A stretch of DNA of 64,000 nt from Maritalea myrionectae DSM 19524 (GCF_000423365.1 NZ_AUHV01000004.1:62001-126000), one strand, 5' to 3'; shown: positions 1-8,246, counted from the stretch's first letter. The notes: generated by a model not told the origin, from the letters alone. Numbers and translations: made by a program.

Positions 1-459
1 AGTGCCGTCGCCAGCGTTGATCACTGAACAAGCCACTTTTTGTGATAAAAGCTCTACGGCGCCGGATGCCGCATGGCGCACCACGATCACATCGGGTTGC
101 ATGGCATTCAAAGTTGCCGCTGTGTCGATCAGGGTTTCGCCCTTTTTCACAGAGGAAGTTTGCACCGCCATATTGAGCACGTCCGCGCCCAATCGTTTGC
201 CTGCAATCTCAAAGCTGGATTGGGTTCGTGTAGAGTTCTCAAAGAACAGATTGATCTGGGTGCGGCCCTTAAGGCTATGTTTTGCCTTTCTGGGTTGCCG
301 GGAGATGTCCACCATCGCTTCGGCCCGATCCAGCAATTCAGTGATTTCCACTGGATTGAGGTGCGATATGCCTAAAAGATGTTTTTGAGAAAAATGGTGT
401 TGAGTGGGCACGTTGGTGCCAGACGCATTGTCAGAATTTGTGCGCGAGTTGGGAGTCAT
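1..459 (-). CDS. pyrB: aspartate carbamoyltransferase, catalytic subunit (5' part, runs off the left edge)
   Basis: Catalyses carbamoyl phosphate + L-aspartate to N-carbamoylaspartate, the committed step of pyrimidine synthesis. Reading the minus strand from the ATG at 459 gives 153 codons open to the window edge, starting [14 protein letters not shown]. The carbamoyl-phosphate loop [13 protein letters not shown] lies near residues 73-85, followed by [12 protein letters not shown] and [15 protein letters not shown], all typical of the PyrB N-terminal domain. The Q after STRT replaces the R of E. coli PyrB; I recall the Q form from rhizobial enzymes. It lies 88 bp downstream of ruvX on the same strand, the usual rhizobial order, probably followed by pyrC outside the window. 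The C-terminal aspartate-binding domain cannot be seen. Confidence 0.93.
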   Translation of the reverse strand, partial: MTPNSRTNSDNASGTNVPTQHHFSQKHLLGISHLNPVEITELLDRAEAMVDISRQPRKAKHSLKGRTQINLFFENSTRTQSSFEIAGKRLGADVLNMAVQTSSVKKGETLIDTAATLNAMQPDVIVVRHAASGAVELLSQKVACSVINAGDGT

Positions 460-547
460 TTGCCTGCCATTCCAAATCGGTTTATCGGGCATAACCCAAT
501 GCGGCGGTCATAACAAGTGAGCTGGCTCCATATCCTTAAAAAAACTG

Positions 548-994
548 TTAGCGCTTACTATCTAGATAACCCTGCAAAATGTAGCTGGCCGCGAGTTTAT
601 CAACCACTGCCGCTTGCTTGGCGCGGGAAATGTCTGCCTCGATCATGGTGCGCGTGACCGCGCTGGTGGACAGGCGTTCGTCCCAGAAGGCCATGAGCAG
701 ATCTGTCTTTTGAGCAAAGTTGCGCTGGAAGGCGCGGGTGGATTGAACGCGCGGCCCTTCGGACCCGTCCATGTTGAGCGGTAGGCCAATTACAATCCCC
801 ACAACGTCATTATCGCTGATGATGGCTAAAAGCTGCTCGGCGTCCTGCGTGAATTTTTTGCGTTTGATGGTGGAATGCGGGGTCGCTGTATATTGCAGCC
901 CGTCAGAGATGGCCACGCCTATGGTTTTTGTGCCCAAATCCAGGCCCATCAATCGGCCTTTTCCGGGCAATTCTGCCGGGTTATCAACTGACAT
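548..994 (-). CDS. ruvX: RuvX/YqgF family protein, putative pre-16S rRNA nuclease / Holliday junction resolvase
   Basis: 148 aa, the usual family length. RNase H-like fold: the first strand [15 protein letters not shown] (about residues 17-31) carries the first catalytic Asp, [14 protein letters not shown] (about 68-81) is the family signature, DERLST (about 105-110) supplies the conserved acidic residue, and [14 protein letters not shown] near the end carries the last catalytic Asp. YqgF is linked to 16S rRNA 5' maturation in E. coli; the resolvase role is a fold-based prediction. It is followed on the same strand by pyrB and faces the divergent gene at 1072 across 77 bp. Start at ATG 994; no strong Shine-Dalgarno, only GAGAGA some 9 bases upstream. 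Confidence 0.93.
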   Translation of the reverse strand: MSVDNPAELPGKGRLMGLDLGTKTIGVAISDGLQYTATPHSTIKRKKFTQDAEQLLAIISDNDVVGIVIGLPLNMDGSEGPRVQSTRAFQRNFAQKTDLLMAFWDERLSTSAVTRTMIEADISRAKQAAVVDKLAASYILQGYLDSKR

Positions 995-1071
995 AAAAAT
1001 CTCTCATAAGTTCCATTGCACCGTGCCCAAATCTGTATTAGCATTTTCATATACTGATAGGAATTTTAATT

Positions 1072-1623
1072 ATGCGTATTACTTGGCTTGGTGAAAATGT
1101 TTTGCGTCTTGAGCTTGGCTTAGAGCATTTTTTGATCGCGAAAAACAAACAAAATATTCAGGATATTGATGCCGGGAAAGCAGCAGGGGCGAAGATCATC
1201 GCCTTTGAGGACGAGCCCACGGCACCTTTTACCGCTTTTTCGGGCCAGGAGCCTGCTGCAAGACCGCGCCGGTTAATCGATCAAGACAATAGTGCCGGTG
1301 ACCTTTATCTGCAGGGCGAAAACTTCCTCCTGATTGACAGGGTGGGGATAGAACGCCTTATCATCGTGATTGATGGGCTGGAAAATGGTATACTGCCTGC
1401 AGATTGGGTATCGGATGCTATAGTCATCATTGCGGCGGCCGAACGAGATGAATTGATTAAGAGCTTTAAAGAAATTAAAGCGAAAAAATCGATGACTATT
1501 CAGCCCAGGCATTACCTTTTGGCCATACCCACGCCGGACGAAGAGCTATTCGAGCGCTTTGTGTGCGCCGTTGGGGATAGTCCCGCTCAAATATTGGAGC
1601 CGGGTTACGCTGTCGAGATTTGA
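1072..1623 (+). CDS. degenerate metallo-beta-lactamase-fold protein (UPF0173/UlaG-like), metal ligands apparently lost
   Basis: 183 aa, no signal peptide. The opening MRITWLGENVLRLELG matches the first strands of UPF0173/UlaG-type hydrolases, which begin like M-K-[IL]-T-W-L-G-H-S-x-x-R-[IL]-E. The middle (GIERLIIVIDG, about 92-102) sits where these enzymes have their GDT strand, IQPRHYLLAIPTP (about 142-154) resembles their VxPxHYxTxP segment, and the end ILEPGYAVEI resembles their final strand. The HxHxDH metal motif is absent and the protein is about 50 aa short. I recall a UPF0173 hydrolase gene beside ruvX and gatC in rhizobia, so this may be its eroded positional ortholog. The family assignment is inference; activity is unlikely. 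Confidence 0.55.
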   Translation: MRITWLGENVLRLELGLEHFLIAKNKQNIQDIDAGKAAGAKIIAFEDEPTAPFTAFSGQEPAARPRRLIDQDNSAGDLYLQGENFLLIDRVGIERLIIVIDGLENGILPADWVSDAIVIIAAAERDELIKSFKEIKAKKSMTIQPRHYLLAIPTPDEELFERFVCAVGDSPAQILEPGYAVEI

Positions 1624-1660
1624 TCCCGTCAGTTGAAACAGAAAAGAAAATGGAGGAACC

Positions 1661-2224
1661 TTGCTCTCTAGATTCTTTATTATTTTGGGTTTGCTTGCTG
1701 TGTTTGGGCAGCAAGTAGGTGCCAGCGAGTATGAAGATTTACTCAATGAGATTGTTGCCGGACCGATCGCTGTGGTTGTGAGCCGTGATCAAGTCCGCGC
1801 GGCAATTGCGCGACAGAACGAACAAACCGAGAGCTACTCGCAAAATGAAATCTTGGCGCTGGATGAGAAATGGCGTGCTGAATTGCAAGCGGAGCATCAG
1901 CCCCTAATATCCAATGTCCTCGAGCGGGACCTGTCTGACTATTTAAAGCGTATTCAGCGCAATAGCGAAGGGGTGATCACGGAGATTATCATCACCGATG
2001 CCGTGGGTTTAAATGTGGGGCTGAGTAAAGTGACCTCAGATTATTGGCAGGGCGATGAAGAAAAGTGGCGAGTGCCTTTCCAGTCTGGCCGCATTAATCT
2101 GGGCGAGGTTTCTTTGGATGACTCAACCGGAAAAGTACAAGCCCAAATCAGTGTTCCAGTCAGAGATAGTCGTAACCAAACCATAGGCACAGCCACCTTT
2201 GCTGTGCGTGTTGGTAGTGATTGA
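1661..2224 (+). CDS. exported solitary Cache/PDC-like sensor-domain protein (copy 1)
   Basis: 187 aa starting at TTG 1661, chosen because GGAGGAA ends a few bases upstream and because this start gives a clean signal peptide (MLSRFFIILGLLAVFGQQVGA, cleavage about 21-22). The mature part has a helical first half, then the features of a small PDC/Cache domain: ITEIIITDAVGLNVGLSK, SDYWQGDEEKW (about 127-137) and ISVPVRDSRNQTIGTATFAV near the end. There is no transmembrane helix or signalling domain after the sensor fold, so it should be a free periplasmic protein. It lies 37 bp after the degenerate MBL gene and 131 bp before a close paralog. Ligand unknown; Cache domains usually bind small organic molecules. 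Confidence 0.7.
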   Translation: MLSRFFIILGLLAVFGQQVGASEYEDLLNEIVAGPIAVVVSRDQVRAAIARQNEQTESYSQNEILALDEKWRAELQAEHQPLISNVLERDLSDYLKRIQRNSEGVITEIIITDAVGLNVGLSKVTSDYWQGDEEKWRVPFQSGRINLGEVSLDDSTGKVQAQISVPVRDSRNQTIGTATFAVRVGSD

Positions 2225-2355
2225 TCGGCCTTTATTCTATTTTGTAACTAATTTCTAACGGTGCCATCAGATTTTTCGGTGAAACCGTTTCAAATTGGAC
2301 CTTCGTTAACCCGATGGGCTGCACCCTTCTATGGTCTTGTAGAAGGAGATCGAGA

Positions 2356-2922
2356 ATGCGTAATTTGGTTTTGGCGACGGCTATTGTTTCTTTGGGTTTC
2401 GTTCAAATCGCTGCGGCGAACGATTATGAAAACTTACTGAATGAGATTGTGGCGGGCCCTGTTGCTGAGGTGGTGAACAGTGAGGCTGTTTGGTCATCTG
2501 TTGTGCAGCAAAATGAAATGACGGCCGGATATGATCAGGCGAAAATTGATGAACTTGATGCCCAATGGCGCGCAGAGGTTGATGCCGAGGACAAGCCATT
2601 TATCAATGAGGTCATGGATCGGCCCTTGTCGAATTACCTAAAATCAGTGCAAGCGAACAGCAATGGTGTGCTGACTGAGATTTTTGTGGTGGACGCAAAA
2701 GGGCTTAATGTTGGCCAAAGTGCAGTAACTTCGGACTATTGGCAGGGCGATGAGGACAAATGGTCCATTCCTTTCAATAGTGGTGGTGTGGACCTTGGCG
2801 ATATCGAGTTGGATGAATCGACACAGGTTGTGCAAAGCCAGGTGAGCGTGCCTGTGCGCGATGACACCGGTAAAATTGTTGGCACGGCCACATTTGCCGT
2901 GCGTGTTGATCAAGAAAACTAA
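2356..2922 (+). CDS. exported solitary Cache/PDC-like sensor-domain protein (copy 2)
   Basis: 188 aa. The frame is open from 2314, but the ATG at 2356 is preferred: AAGGAG lies 8 bases upstream and it opens a normal signal peptide, MRNLVLATAIVSLGFVQIAAA. It aligns end to end with the gene at 1661: both mature proteins start with (N/S)-(D/E)-Y-E-(D/N)-L-L-N-E-I-V-A-G-P, and both carry SDYWQGDE and SVPVRD...IGTATFAVRV. It is therefore a tandem duplicate. A strong hairpin follows the stop codon, so this gene, or the pair, is a transcription unit separate from gatC. Role unknown; a periplasmic small-molecule sensor or scavenger is the most one can infer. Confidence 0.7.
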   Translation: MRNLVLATAIVSLGFVQIAAANDYENLLNEIVAGPVAEVVNSEAVWSSVVQQNEMTAGYDQAKIDELDAQWRAEVDAEDKPFINEVMDRPLSNYLKSVQANSNGVLTEIFVVDAKGLNVGQSAVTSDYWQGDEDKWSIPFNSGGVDLGDIELDESTQVVQSQVSVPVRDDTGKIVGTATFAVRVDQEN

Positions 2923-2948
2923 GTTTTCCAAATCTTTAAAGCTCCATG

Positions 2949-2984
2949 GGGCCGCATTGCGAGAAGCAGTGTGGCCCTTGCTTT
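2949..2984 (+). terminator. hairpin terminator after the second Cache gene
   Basis: GGGCCGCATTGC (2949-2960) can pair with GCAGTGTGGCCC (2966-2977) over 12 positions, including G-U pairs, around a GAGAA loop, and is followed by TTGCTTT. It separates the Cache pair from gatC. Confidence 0.6.
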
Positions 2985-3088
2985 ATGGGGATTAGGGGTC
3001 AACATGTGTTTTTTGCTGATCTTTGGTTGCGAGATCGGCATCGCATTGCTAAAAGCGGACGATCTAATTTCTATTTCAGGAGAATGCC

Positions 3089-3376
3089 ATGTCGGTTGAT
3101 GCCGATACCGTAAGACGGATTGGCCGTCTTGCCCGCATTAAGATTGAAGAAAATGATGTTGAGAAGCTTCAAGGCGAGCTGAACGTTATTTTGGGCTTTG
3201 TTGACCAATTGTCTGAGGTGGATGTTTCGGGCGTAGAGCCAATGACATCTGTTGCCCCCATGGCGTTGCGCCGTCGGGAAGATCAGATCACGGATGGTGG
3301 TTATCCCGAAAAGATTGTCGCCAATGCGCCGTTGAGCGAAGACGACTTCTTTATGGTCCCCAAAGTGGTTGAATAG
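3089..3376 (+). CDS. gatC: Asp-tRNA(Asn)/Glu-tRNA(Gln) amidotransferase subunit C
   Basis: 95 aa, the usual length. GatC is the belt that holds GatA and GatB together in the enzyme converting misacylated Glu-tRNA(Gln) and/or Asp-tRNA(Asn) to the cognate forms. Family features: [19 protein letters not shown] (about 8-26), the helix [35 protein letters not shown], and the C-terminal [22 protein letters not shown] sits just before the ATG. gatA follows after 67 bp on the same strand; gatB is 5 kb further on, so the three subunit genes are split by accessory genes. Confidence 0.96.
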   Translation: MSVDADTVRRIGRLARIKIEENDVEKLQGELNVILGFVDQLSEVDVSGVEPMTSVAPMALRRREDQITDGGYPEKIVANAPLSEDDFFMVPKVVE

Positions 3377-3443
3377 GCCAACGCCCTTCAATTTCTCATA
3401 TCCTCAAGATTGCAGAATATAGCGCTGCGCGTGGAACGAATTC

Positions 3444-4928
3444 ATGACGACTGAACTGACAAAATTGAGCCTTACAGACACTGTAAAAGGCTTGAAAAAT
3501 AAAGACTTCACTTCGAAAGAGGTCACGGCGTCTTACCTTTACGCCATTGAAAAAGCGCAAAGCCTTAATGCTTATGTCGCTGTCACGGCGGATCAGGCGC
3601 TGGATATGGCTGAAAAAAGTGACGAACGCTTGGCCAAAGGTGAGGGCGGTGCGCTGGAAGGTGTGCCCCTTGGCATTAAAGATTTGTTCTGCACCAAAGG
3701 TGTGCACAGCCAAGCCGCGAGCCACATTTTGGATGGCTTTAAGCCTGAATATGAAAGCACCGTCACGCAAAATCTTTGGAACGATGGCGCGGTGATGTTG
3801 GGCAAACTCAATATGGACGAGTTTGCCATGGGCTCATCAAACGAGACCTCCTATTACGGACCCGTCATCAATCCATGGCGTGCTGAAGACGGCAATAAGG
3901 ATTTGGTGCCTGGTGGTTCTTCTGGCGGTTCTGCATCTGCCGTTGCCGGATGGCTTTGTGCAGGGGCCACAGCAACAGACACCGGCGGTTCAATCCGTCA
4001 GCCAGCTGCATTTACGGGCACGGTGGGCATTAAGCCGACCTACGGCCGTTGTTCGCGTTGGGGTGTTGTTGCCTTTGCGTCGTCATTGGATCAGGCTGGC
4101 CCAATTGCCCGCACGGTGGAAGATTGTGCGCATTTGATGACCTCGATGGCAGGCTTTGACCCGAAAGACAGCACGTCAGTTGATTTGGCTGTGCCGGATT
4201 TTGCCGCCGCCGTTGAGCGTGGCGTGAAAGGCCTCACCATTGGTGTGCCGAAAGAATATCGCGTTGAGGGCATGCCCGAAGAGATTGAGAAACTTTGGCA
4301 TCAAGGGCTTGAATGGTTGAAAGCCGAAGGTGCGACCATCAAAGATATTTCTTTGCCACACACCAAATATGCTTTGCCAGCTTATTACATCGTGGCGCCT
4401 GCGGAAGCCTCTTCCAACTTGGCGCGTTATGATGGCGTAAAATATGGCTTGCGTGTGCCGGGCAAAGACATCACCGACATGTATGAGCAAACCCGCGCCG
4501 AAGGCTTTGGTCGTGAAGTGCAACGCCGTGTGCTGATCGGCACTTATGCGCTTTCTGCTGGCTATTACGACGCCTATTATTTGCGGGCGCAAAAAGTGCG
4601 CACCTTGATCAAGAAAGACTTTGAAGATGTCTTTAATGATGGTGTGGATGCGATTTTGACGCCAGCCACGCCTTCAGCTGCCTTTGGTGTAGCCGATAAG
4701 GACATGGCAACAGATCCGATCAAAATGTACCTGAATGACATTTTCACCGTAACAGTGAACATGGCTGGCTTGCCAGGCATCGCGGTGCCTGCGGGCAAAG
4801 ATGGGCAGGGCCTTCCATTGGGGCTGCAGTTGATCGGCAAGCCGTTTGATGAAGAAACATTGTTTGCGGCTGGCCGCGTGATCGAAAAAGCGCACGGTGA
4901 AGATTTTACCCCCAAACAGTGGTGGTAA
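3444..4928 (+). CDS. gatA: Asp-tRNA(Asn)/Glu-tRNA(Gln) amidotransferase subunit A (glutamine amidase)
   Basis: 494 aa amidase-signature enzyme that releases ammonia from glutamine and channels it to GatB. The Ser-cisSer-Lys triad is present: Lys79 in [10 protein letters not shown], Ser159 in [10 protein letters not shown] and Ser183 in [11 protein letters not shown], with the same 24-residue spacing between the two serines as in S. aureus Gat[13 protein letters not shown] and the C-terminal [19 protein letters not shown] follow the family pattern. No frameshift. It follows gatC and overlaps the start of the pentapeptide-repeat gene, suggesting one transcript. Confidence 0.97.
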   Translation: MTTELTKLSLTDTVKGLKNKDFTSKEVTASYLYAIEKAQSLNAYVAVTADQALDMAEKSDERLAKGEGGALEGVPLGIKDLFCTKGVHSQAASHILDGFKPEYESTVTQNLWNDGAVMLGKLNMDEFAMGSSNETSYYGPVINPWRAEDGNKDLVPGGSSGGSASAVAGWLCAGATATDTGGSIRQPAAFTGTVGIKPTYGRCSRWGVVAFASSLDQAGPIARTVEDCAHLMTSMAGFDPKDSTSVDLAVPDFAAAVERGVKGLTIGVPKEYRVEGMPEEIEKLWHQGLEWLKAEGATIKDISLPHTKYALPAYYIVAPAEASSNLARYDGVKYGLRVPGKDITDMYEQTRAEGFGREVQRRVLIGTYALSAGYYDAYYLRAQKVRTLIKKDFEDVFNDGVDAILTPATPSAAFGVADKDMATDPIKMYLNDIFTVTVNMAGLPGIAVPAGKDGQGLPLGLQLIGKPFDEETLFAAGRVIEKAHGEDFTPKQWW

Positions 4929-5704
4929 GTTTGGTTCGCGAACAAATATCAAAAGCCGATTTGTTGGATCGGGTTGATGCAGGCACGCCCATTCAGGCGT
5001 GCCTTCTTTTTGAGCTAAACTTGGTCGATGAAGACTTCACCGGCGCAAAGTTTGAAGATTGCGTGTTCGAGGAGACCGACATAAGCGAAGCTGAGTTTAT
5101 AGATGCCAGCTTTATCAATTGCGATCTGTCCAAAGCCAGTGTGAAATCGGCGAAGTTCGACAATGTGAGCTTTGAGAATTGCCGCTTCTTCAATAGCGAA
5201 TCCCATAAGGGAATCAGCTTTGAGCGAGTGGAAATGCGCGACGTTCAGTTTGAGCAATGCAACCTTTCCAACGCCAGTTTTATGGGCACCAAACTTTATG
5301 AGGTGCGGTTCGCTGACTGCAAAATGATGGGCGTTGATTTGCGCCGCGCCATTTTGGGGCGCGAGGTGGGCAACAACAAGATGTTGCGCGATGTGCGGTT
5401 TGAAGATTGCCAACTTGATTATGCCAAGTTGAATGAGTTGAATTTTGACGATTGCAAAATTGTACGGTCCCGCTTGATGGGGGCTGATTTGTCAAACAGC
5501 AGCTTTTACGGTGCCGATTTAAGCGAAAGCGATTTGGCGAATGTGCTGCATGATCGCACCAATTTTGAAAATGCCAATCTGCAAGGCGCAAATCTCGACT
5601 CTATTGATATTACCGCCCTTTCGGGCATTCGGAATATGAAAGTTTCCGAAAGCCAATTGGCGGCGATCATTTCAAAATTTGGAATTCATGTGGTGCCGGG
5701 ATAA
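4919..5704 (+). CDS. pentapeptide-repeat protein
   Basis: Up to 261 aa. It is built almost entirely of A-[DN]-L-x-x-type units, for example [21 protein letters not shown] near the start and [20 protein letters not shown] near residues 192-211, so it should fold as a right-handed quadrilateral beta-helix. Cysteines recur at the same repeat position (DCVF, NCDL, NCRF, QCNL, DCKM, DCQL, DCKI), probably stacking inside one face. No signal peptide or membrane helix. The frame opens with GTG 4919 inside gatA; TTG 4931, three bases after the gatA stop, is an alternative start. Translational coupling to gatA is likely. Function unknown; relatives include gyrase-protecting Qnr/MfpA proteins, but nothing here shows that role. 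Confidence 0.8.
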   Translation: MVVSLVREQISKADLLDRVDAGTPIQACLLFELNLVDEDFTGAKFEDCVFEETDISEAEFIDASFINCDLSKASVKSAKFDNVSFENCRFFNSESHKGISFERVEMRDVQFEQCNLSNASFMGTKLYEVRFADCKMMGVDLRRAILGREVGNNKMLRDVRFEDCQLDYAKLNELNFDDCKIVRSRLMGADLSNSSFYGADLSESDLANVLHDRTNFENANLQGANLDSIDITALSGIRNMKVSESQLAAIISKFGIHVVPG

Positions 5705-5736
5705 AATTCATTTTGTATCTTGTAATTTATAAAATG

Positions 5737-5750
5737 TAGTATATATGCTA
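5737..5750. promoter_or_regulatory. AT-rich near-palindrome, possible promoter/operator of the membrane protein/XRE pair
   Basis: The 79 bp before the gene at 5784 are very AT-rich compared with the surroundings. They hold TAGTATATATGCTA, symmetric except for one central pair, overlapping plausible -10 sequences (TATATT, TAATAT). Small XRE regulators commonly repress their own operon at such sites, so this is a candidate autoregulatory operator. Confidence 0.3.
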
Positions 5751-5783
5751 TATTATGTTTAATATAAGCACCGATGGAGCTGC

Positions 5784-6359
5784 ATGATGTATAGTTATCC
5801 CAAATATGAAAAGAAATCCCGAGACTTTAAGTTTTTGAGTGCCATTGGATATGTCCGCTTTATCGAGCGCATGGCTGACTCGCAATTGGGCGAGGGCTTG
5901 CAAAGCGCTTTGGCGCGCCGCCTCACAGTGATCGCTTTTATCCTTGGGGCAATGGGGATCGGCTTTGTGTCAGGCTTGCTTGTTTACGCAACGGATCAGA
6001 ATTGGTCGATGTTGCCCTACTTTGCATTGCTCGCCATTGTTGTGTTTATTGCGTGGCTTTCTGAGGCGGCGATGGTCATTCAGGTCAATCGCGCCATGTT
6101 TAAGCATTTTGATGAACGCATGGAGCAGATTTATCTCGAAGCCAAAGCGCGATCACATAGTCTTTCAGTGGTGATTTTTGCATTTTCGCTGTTTTTTGCG
6201 CCCGCACTCTTTTTGACAATTCAGAATCTTGATGTGGCATTCGCCGTTTATGTTGCATTCGCAATCCCGATTTGGGTGGTTGTGGCATCAGCGCAGCATA
6301 TTGTGTTGAGCTGGATGCTTGGCGCGTCTGGTGAGCAATCGGTTGAGGATGATCTATGA
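5784..6359 (+). CDS. four-helix inner-membrane protein paired with an XRE regulator
   Basis: 191 aa, no named family recognised. Four hydrophobic segments are visible at about residues 48-68 (VIAFILGAMGIGFVSGLLVY), 77-98, 126-147 and 151-173. A basic N-terminal tail (YPKYEKKSRDFKF) precedes them, and a charged loop with FKHFDERMEQIYLEAKAR lies between helices 2 and 3. The stop overlaps the start of the regulator gene by ATGA, so the two are translationally coupled. Such membrane-protein plus small XRE-regulator pairs are common in bacteria, with the regulator usually controlling the pair. No catalytic motif is visible. Confidence 0.7.
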   Translation: MMYSYPKYEKKSRDFKFLSAIGYVRFIERMADSQLGEGLQSALARRLTVIAFILGAMGIGFVSGLLVYATDQNWSMLPYFALLAIVVFIAWLSEAAMVIQVNRAMFKHFDERMEQIYLEAKARSHSLSVVIFAFSLFFAPALFLTIQNLDVAFAVYVAFAIPIWVVVASAQHIVLSWMLGASGEQSVEDDL

Positions 6360-6622
6360 GCAGCAAACAGGTCAATTTTTACAATCGGGTGAAAATGCTG
6401 CGCGTTGAGCGGGGGCTTTCACGTCAGCAATTGGCGGAGCTGATCAATGTGCACCCGCAAACAATTGGCTACATCGAGCGTCAGCAGTTTAACCCAACCA
6501 TTGAATTGGCGCTGAATTTATCAAAGGCTCTGGGCGTGGGGTTGGACGCCATGTTTAGTGCAGAGCCATTTGAATTGGTGGATGAGGCCGCGCTTCGGCC
6601 CTCAGCCAAAACCAACAAATAG
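6356..6622 (+). CDS. small XRE/Cro-type helix-turn-helix regulator
   Basis: 88 aa. The HTH spans about residues 9-62: RVKMLRVERGLSRQQLAELI, then NVHPQTIGYIERQQFNPTIE, then LALNLSKALGVGLDAMF. The pattern (two-residue turn, recognition helix with Q-T-I-G-Y-I-E, then P-T-I-E-L-A-L) is that of YozG-like regulators. There is no ligand-binding domain; the last 25 residues are a short tail. Overlap with the membrane-protein gene (ATGA at 6356-6359) indicates co-translation, and the AT-rich palindrome upstream of that gene is its likely target. A hairpin follows directly. Confidence 0.88.
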   Translation: MSSKQVNFYNRVKMLRVERGLSRQQLAELINVHPQTIGYIERQQFNPTIELALNLSKALGVGLDAMFSAEPFELVDEAALRPSAKTNK

Positions 6623-6640
6623 GGCGGCACAAGGCCGCCC
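6622..6640. terminator. bidirectional hairpin between convergent XRE and YjhX-like genes
   Basis: GGGCGGC (6622-6628) and GCCGCCC (6634-6640) form a perfect 7-bp stem around ACAAG, between two convergent stop codons. The T-run is weak on the plus side (TTCAGATTT) and better on the minus side (TATTTGTTGGTTTTGG). Confidence 0.55.
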
Positions 6641-6647
6641 TTCAGAT

Positions 6648-6905
6648 TTACCGATTGTTGAGTTGACTGCGCACCAGTTCAAGTCCGCGTCGTGTGATCC
6701 GGTAGGGTTGGCCACCGGATGAGGCAATGCATTTCCTGCGTTTCATCTTTTGAAACAGCGGGACATTGATGGCCTCGAGTCGCCAACCCTCGCGGGTAAG
6801 GCATTCAACCTTCGTCACTTTTTTATGTTCGTTCTTTGTCACGCGCAGCACGCCGCCTTGCGCCAAATGGTGCAAGATGTGTTGCTCTTCTTTTGATATG
6901 TCCAT
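6648..6905 (-). CDS. yjhX: YjhX family (UPF0386) protein, putative toxin
   Basis: 85 aa, the normal family length. The sequence fits E. coli YjhX along its whole length: MDISKEEQHILHHLAQGG at the start (YjhX has M-N-L-S-R-x-E-Q-R-x-L-H-x-L-A-x-G-G), VECLTREGWRL in the middle, FQKMKRRKCIASSGGQPYRI and TRRGLELVRSQLNNR at the end. It looks like a small winged-helix fold. In E. coli YjhX is listed as a toxin with antitoxin YjhQ, a GNAT protein. No antitoxin gene adjoins this copy; the nearest GNAT genes are 3-7 kb away. A housekeeping DNA-binding role is equally possible. Confidence 0.82.
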   Translation of the reverse strand: MDISKEEQHILHHLAQGGVLRVTKNEHKKVTKVECLTREGWRLEAINVPLFQKMKRRKCIASSGGQPYRITRRGLELVRSQLNNR

Positions 6906-7216
6906 TGATATTCTGTCGATCTTTGCCTTGATCTTTCAAGGCGCAACAAACCCGTAAAGCCACCAGCCCATTCGCATGATGTCTTTAAATTCGTTTTAGA
7001 CCTGCGCTTGCGGCAGGTCCTTAGCGGGTTTCCGACAGTTGTTGCATTAAAACTCCGTAGGTTCGGAAGGAATTTTATCCAATAGTGATTTGCTCGATTT
7101 GGTCTAGTCTCAATCTTATTTTCAACTGTAATTGCGCAGCGAGTGCGGCAATTCGGCAACGCTGCATCGTGCGTTGCAATTTCGCCGTTGCTGCTTAAAG
7201 TTGGTGGAAAAAGGGG
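6906..7216. other. intergenic region upstream of the YjhX and FGE-like genes
   Basis: About 310 bp between divergent genes, holding the promoters of both. The only structure seen is a hairpin, GACCTGC (7000-7006) with GCAGGTC (7014-7020), without a convincing T-run. No short gene with a ribosome-binding site was found; the open frame crossing it on the minus strand is not protein-like. Confidence 0.5.
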
Positions 7217-8113
7217 ATGGGAAACTTGGCCAAACAAAATGTGGTTCGGGCGCTGACAATTGGTGTTGCGCTCATGACAGGGTCTAGCGCAATGGCAATT
7301 GAAGCTGGATCTGAGCGACAGGATGAAAGCGGCGTGACGCAAGTATTTGTGCCTGCGGGGTGCTTTCAAATGGGAACAAATGAATCGGCGCTAAGCGCTC
7401 ATATCAACAGTCTGGACGCGCCAGAATGGGCCGCGAATGCGGCGCCGAAATATGAAACACCGGCGCATAAGGTTTGCCTGACGAACGATTATTGGATTGA
7501 CCGTACAGAGGTCACTAATGCGGCCTTTGCTGAGTTTGCAGCCGCGGGGGGTTATGAAAAGCCAGAATATTGGAGTGAGGCGGGCAAAAAATGGTTGTCA
7601 GGGCAATATATCGCCATTTTGCCACTGCCTTGTGACACCTCCGATGAACCAGATCATCCGCGTGCCTGCATCACATTTTATGAAGCCGAAGCCTTTGCCG
7701 CTTGGCGTGGTGGTCGATTGCCGACTGAGGCTGAGTGGGAGTACGCGGCGCGCGGGCCAGAAAGCCGGACCTATCCGTGGGGCGATGATTGGGTTGCAGA
7801 ACATGCTCATATTGTTGGCCAGACGAGTACAGCGCCCGTGGGCCAATATCTGGCGGGTGCCAGTTGGGTTGGTGCGCTCGACATGTCTGGCAATGTAATG
7901 GAGTGGGTGCAGGATTGGTTGGGAGAAGGGTATTATGCGAACAGCCCGGTCAATGATCCAACCGGCCCAGAAACAGGCTACAAAAAGGCTGAAAAGGGCG
8001 GCTGGTGGGGCTCAAATCCGTTTGTGGCGCGCTCTGCCTATAAGCATTTTGAGGATGGCCCTTCCTATAATGATGGGCACATCGGTTTTCGAGTGGTGAC
8101 ATTGGCGGATTAG
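7217..8113 (+). CDS. exported formylglycine-generating-enzyme-like (FGE-sulfatase / SUMF1 domain) protein
   Basis: 298 aa, with a signal peptide (about 1-28, ending SSAMA). One FGE-sulfatase domain fills the rest: VFVPAGCFQMGTNES (about 43-57), YWIDRTEVTNAAFAEF (about 94-109), GGRLPTEAEWEYAARG (about 164-179), YPWGDDW, ALDMSGNVMEWVQDW (about 219-233), KGGWWGSNPF, and HIGFRVV at the end. Enzymatic FGE needs a C-terminal active-site Cys pair (SYHC-type motif), and the region SAYKHFEDGPSYNDG has none, so true FGE activity is unlikely. A structural or ligand-binding role in the periplasm is more plausible. No sulfatase gene is nearby. It stands alone, and its partner is unknown. Confidence 0.85.
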   Translation: MGNLAKQNVVRALTIGVALMTGSSAMAIEAGSERQDESGVTQVFVPAGCFQMGTNESALSAHINSLDAPEWAANAAPKYETPAHKVCLTNDYWIDRTEVTNAAFAEFAAAGGYEKPEYWSEAGKKWLSGQYIAILPLPCDTSDEPDHPRACITFYEAEAFAAWRGGRLPTEAEWEYAARGPESRTYPWGDDWVAEHAHIVGQTSTAPVGQYLAGASWVGALDMSGNVMEWVQDWLGEGYYANSPVNDPTGPETGYKKAEKGGWWGSNPFVARSAYKHFEDGPSYNDGHIGFRVVTLAD

Positions 8114-8246
8114 CGGCAAAAATGGACTGAAAAAGCCTGCCACAGCAATAGACAATTGGGGCTAATTGCTTTAATCCAAATCGTTGGCGCGCCTTGATTG
8201 GCGCGTCTTATCGTAAATGCGGATTTTGACCAGATTGAGCGAATTG

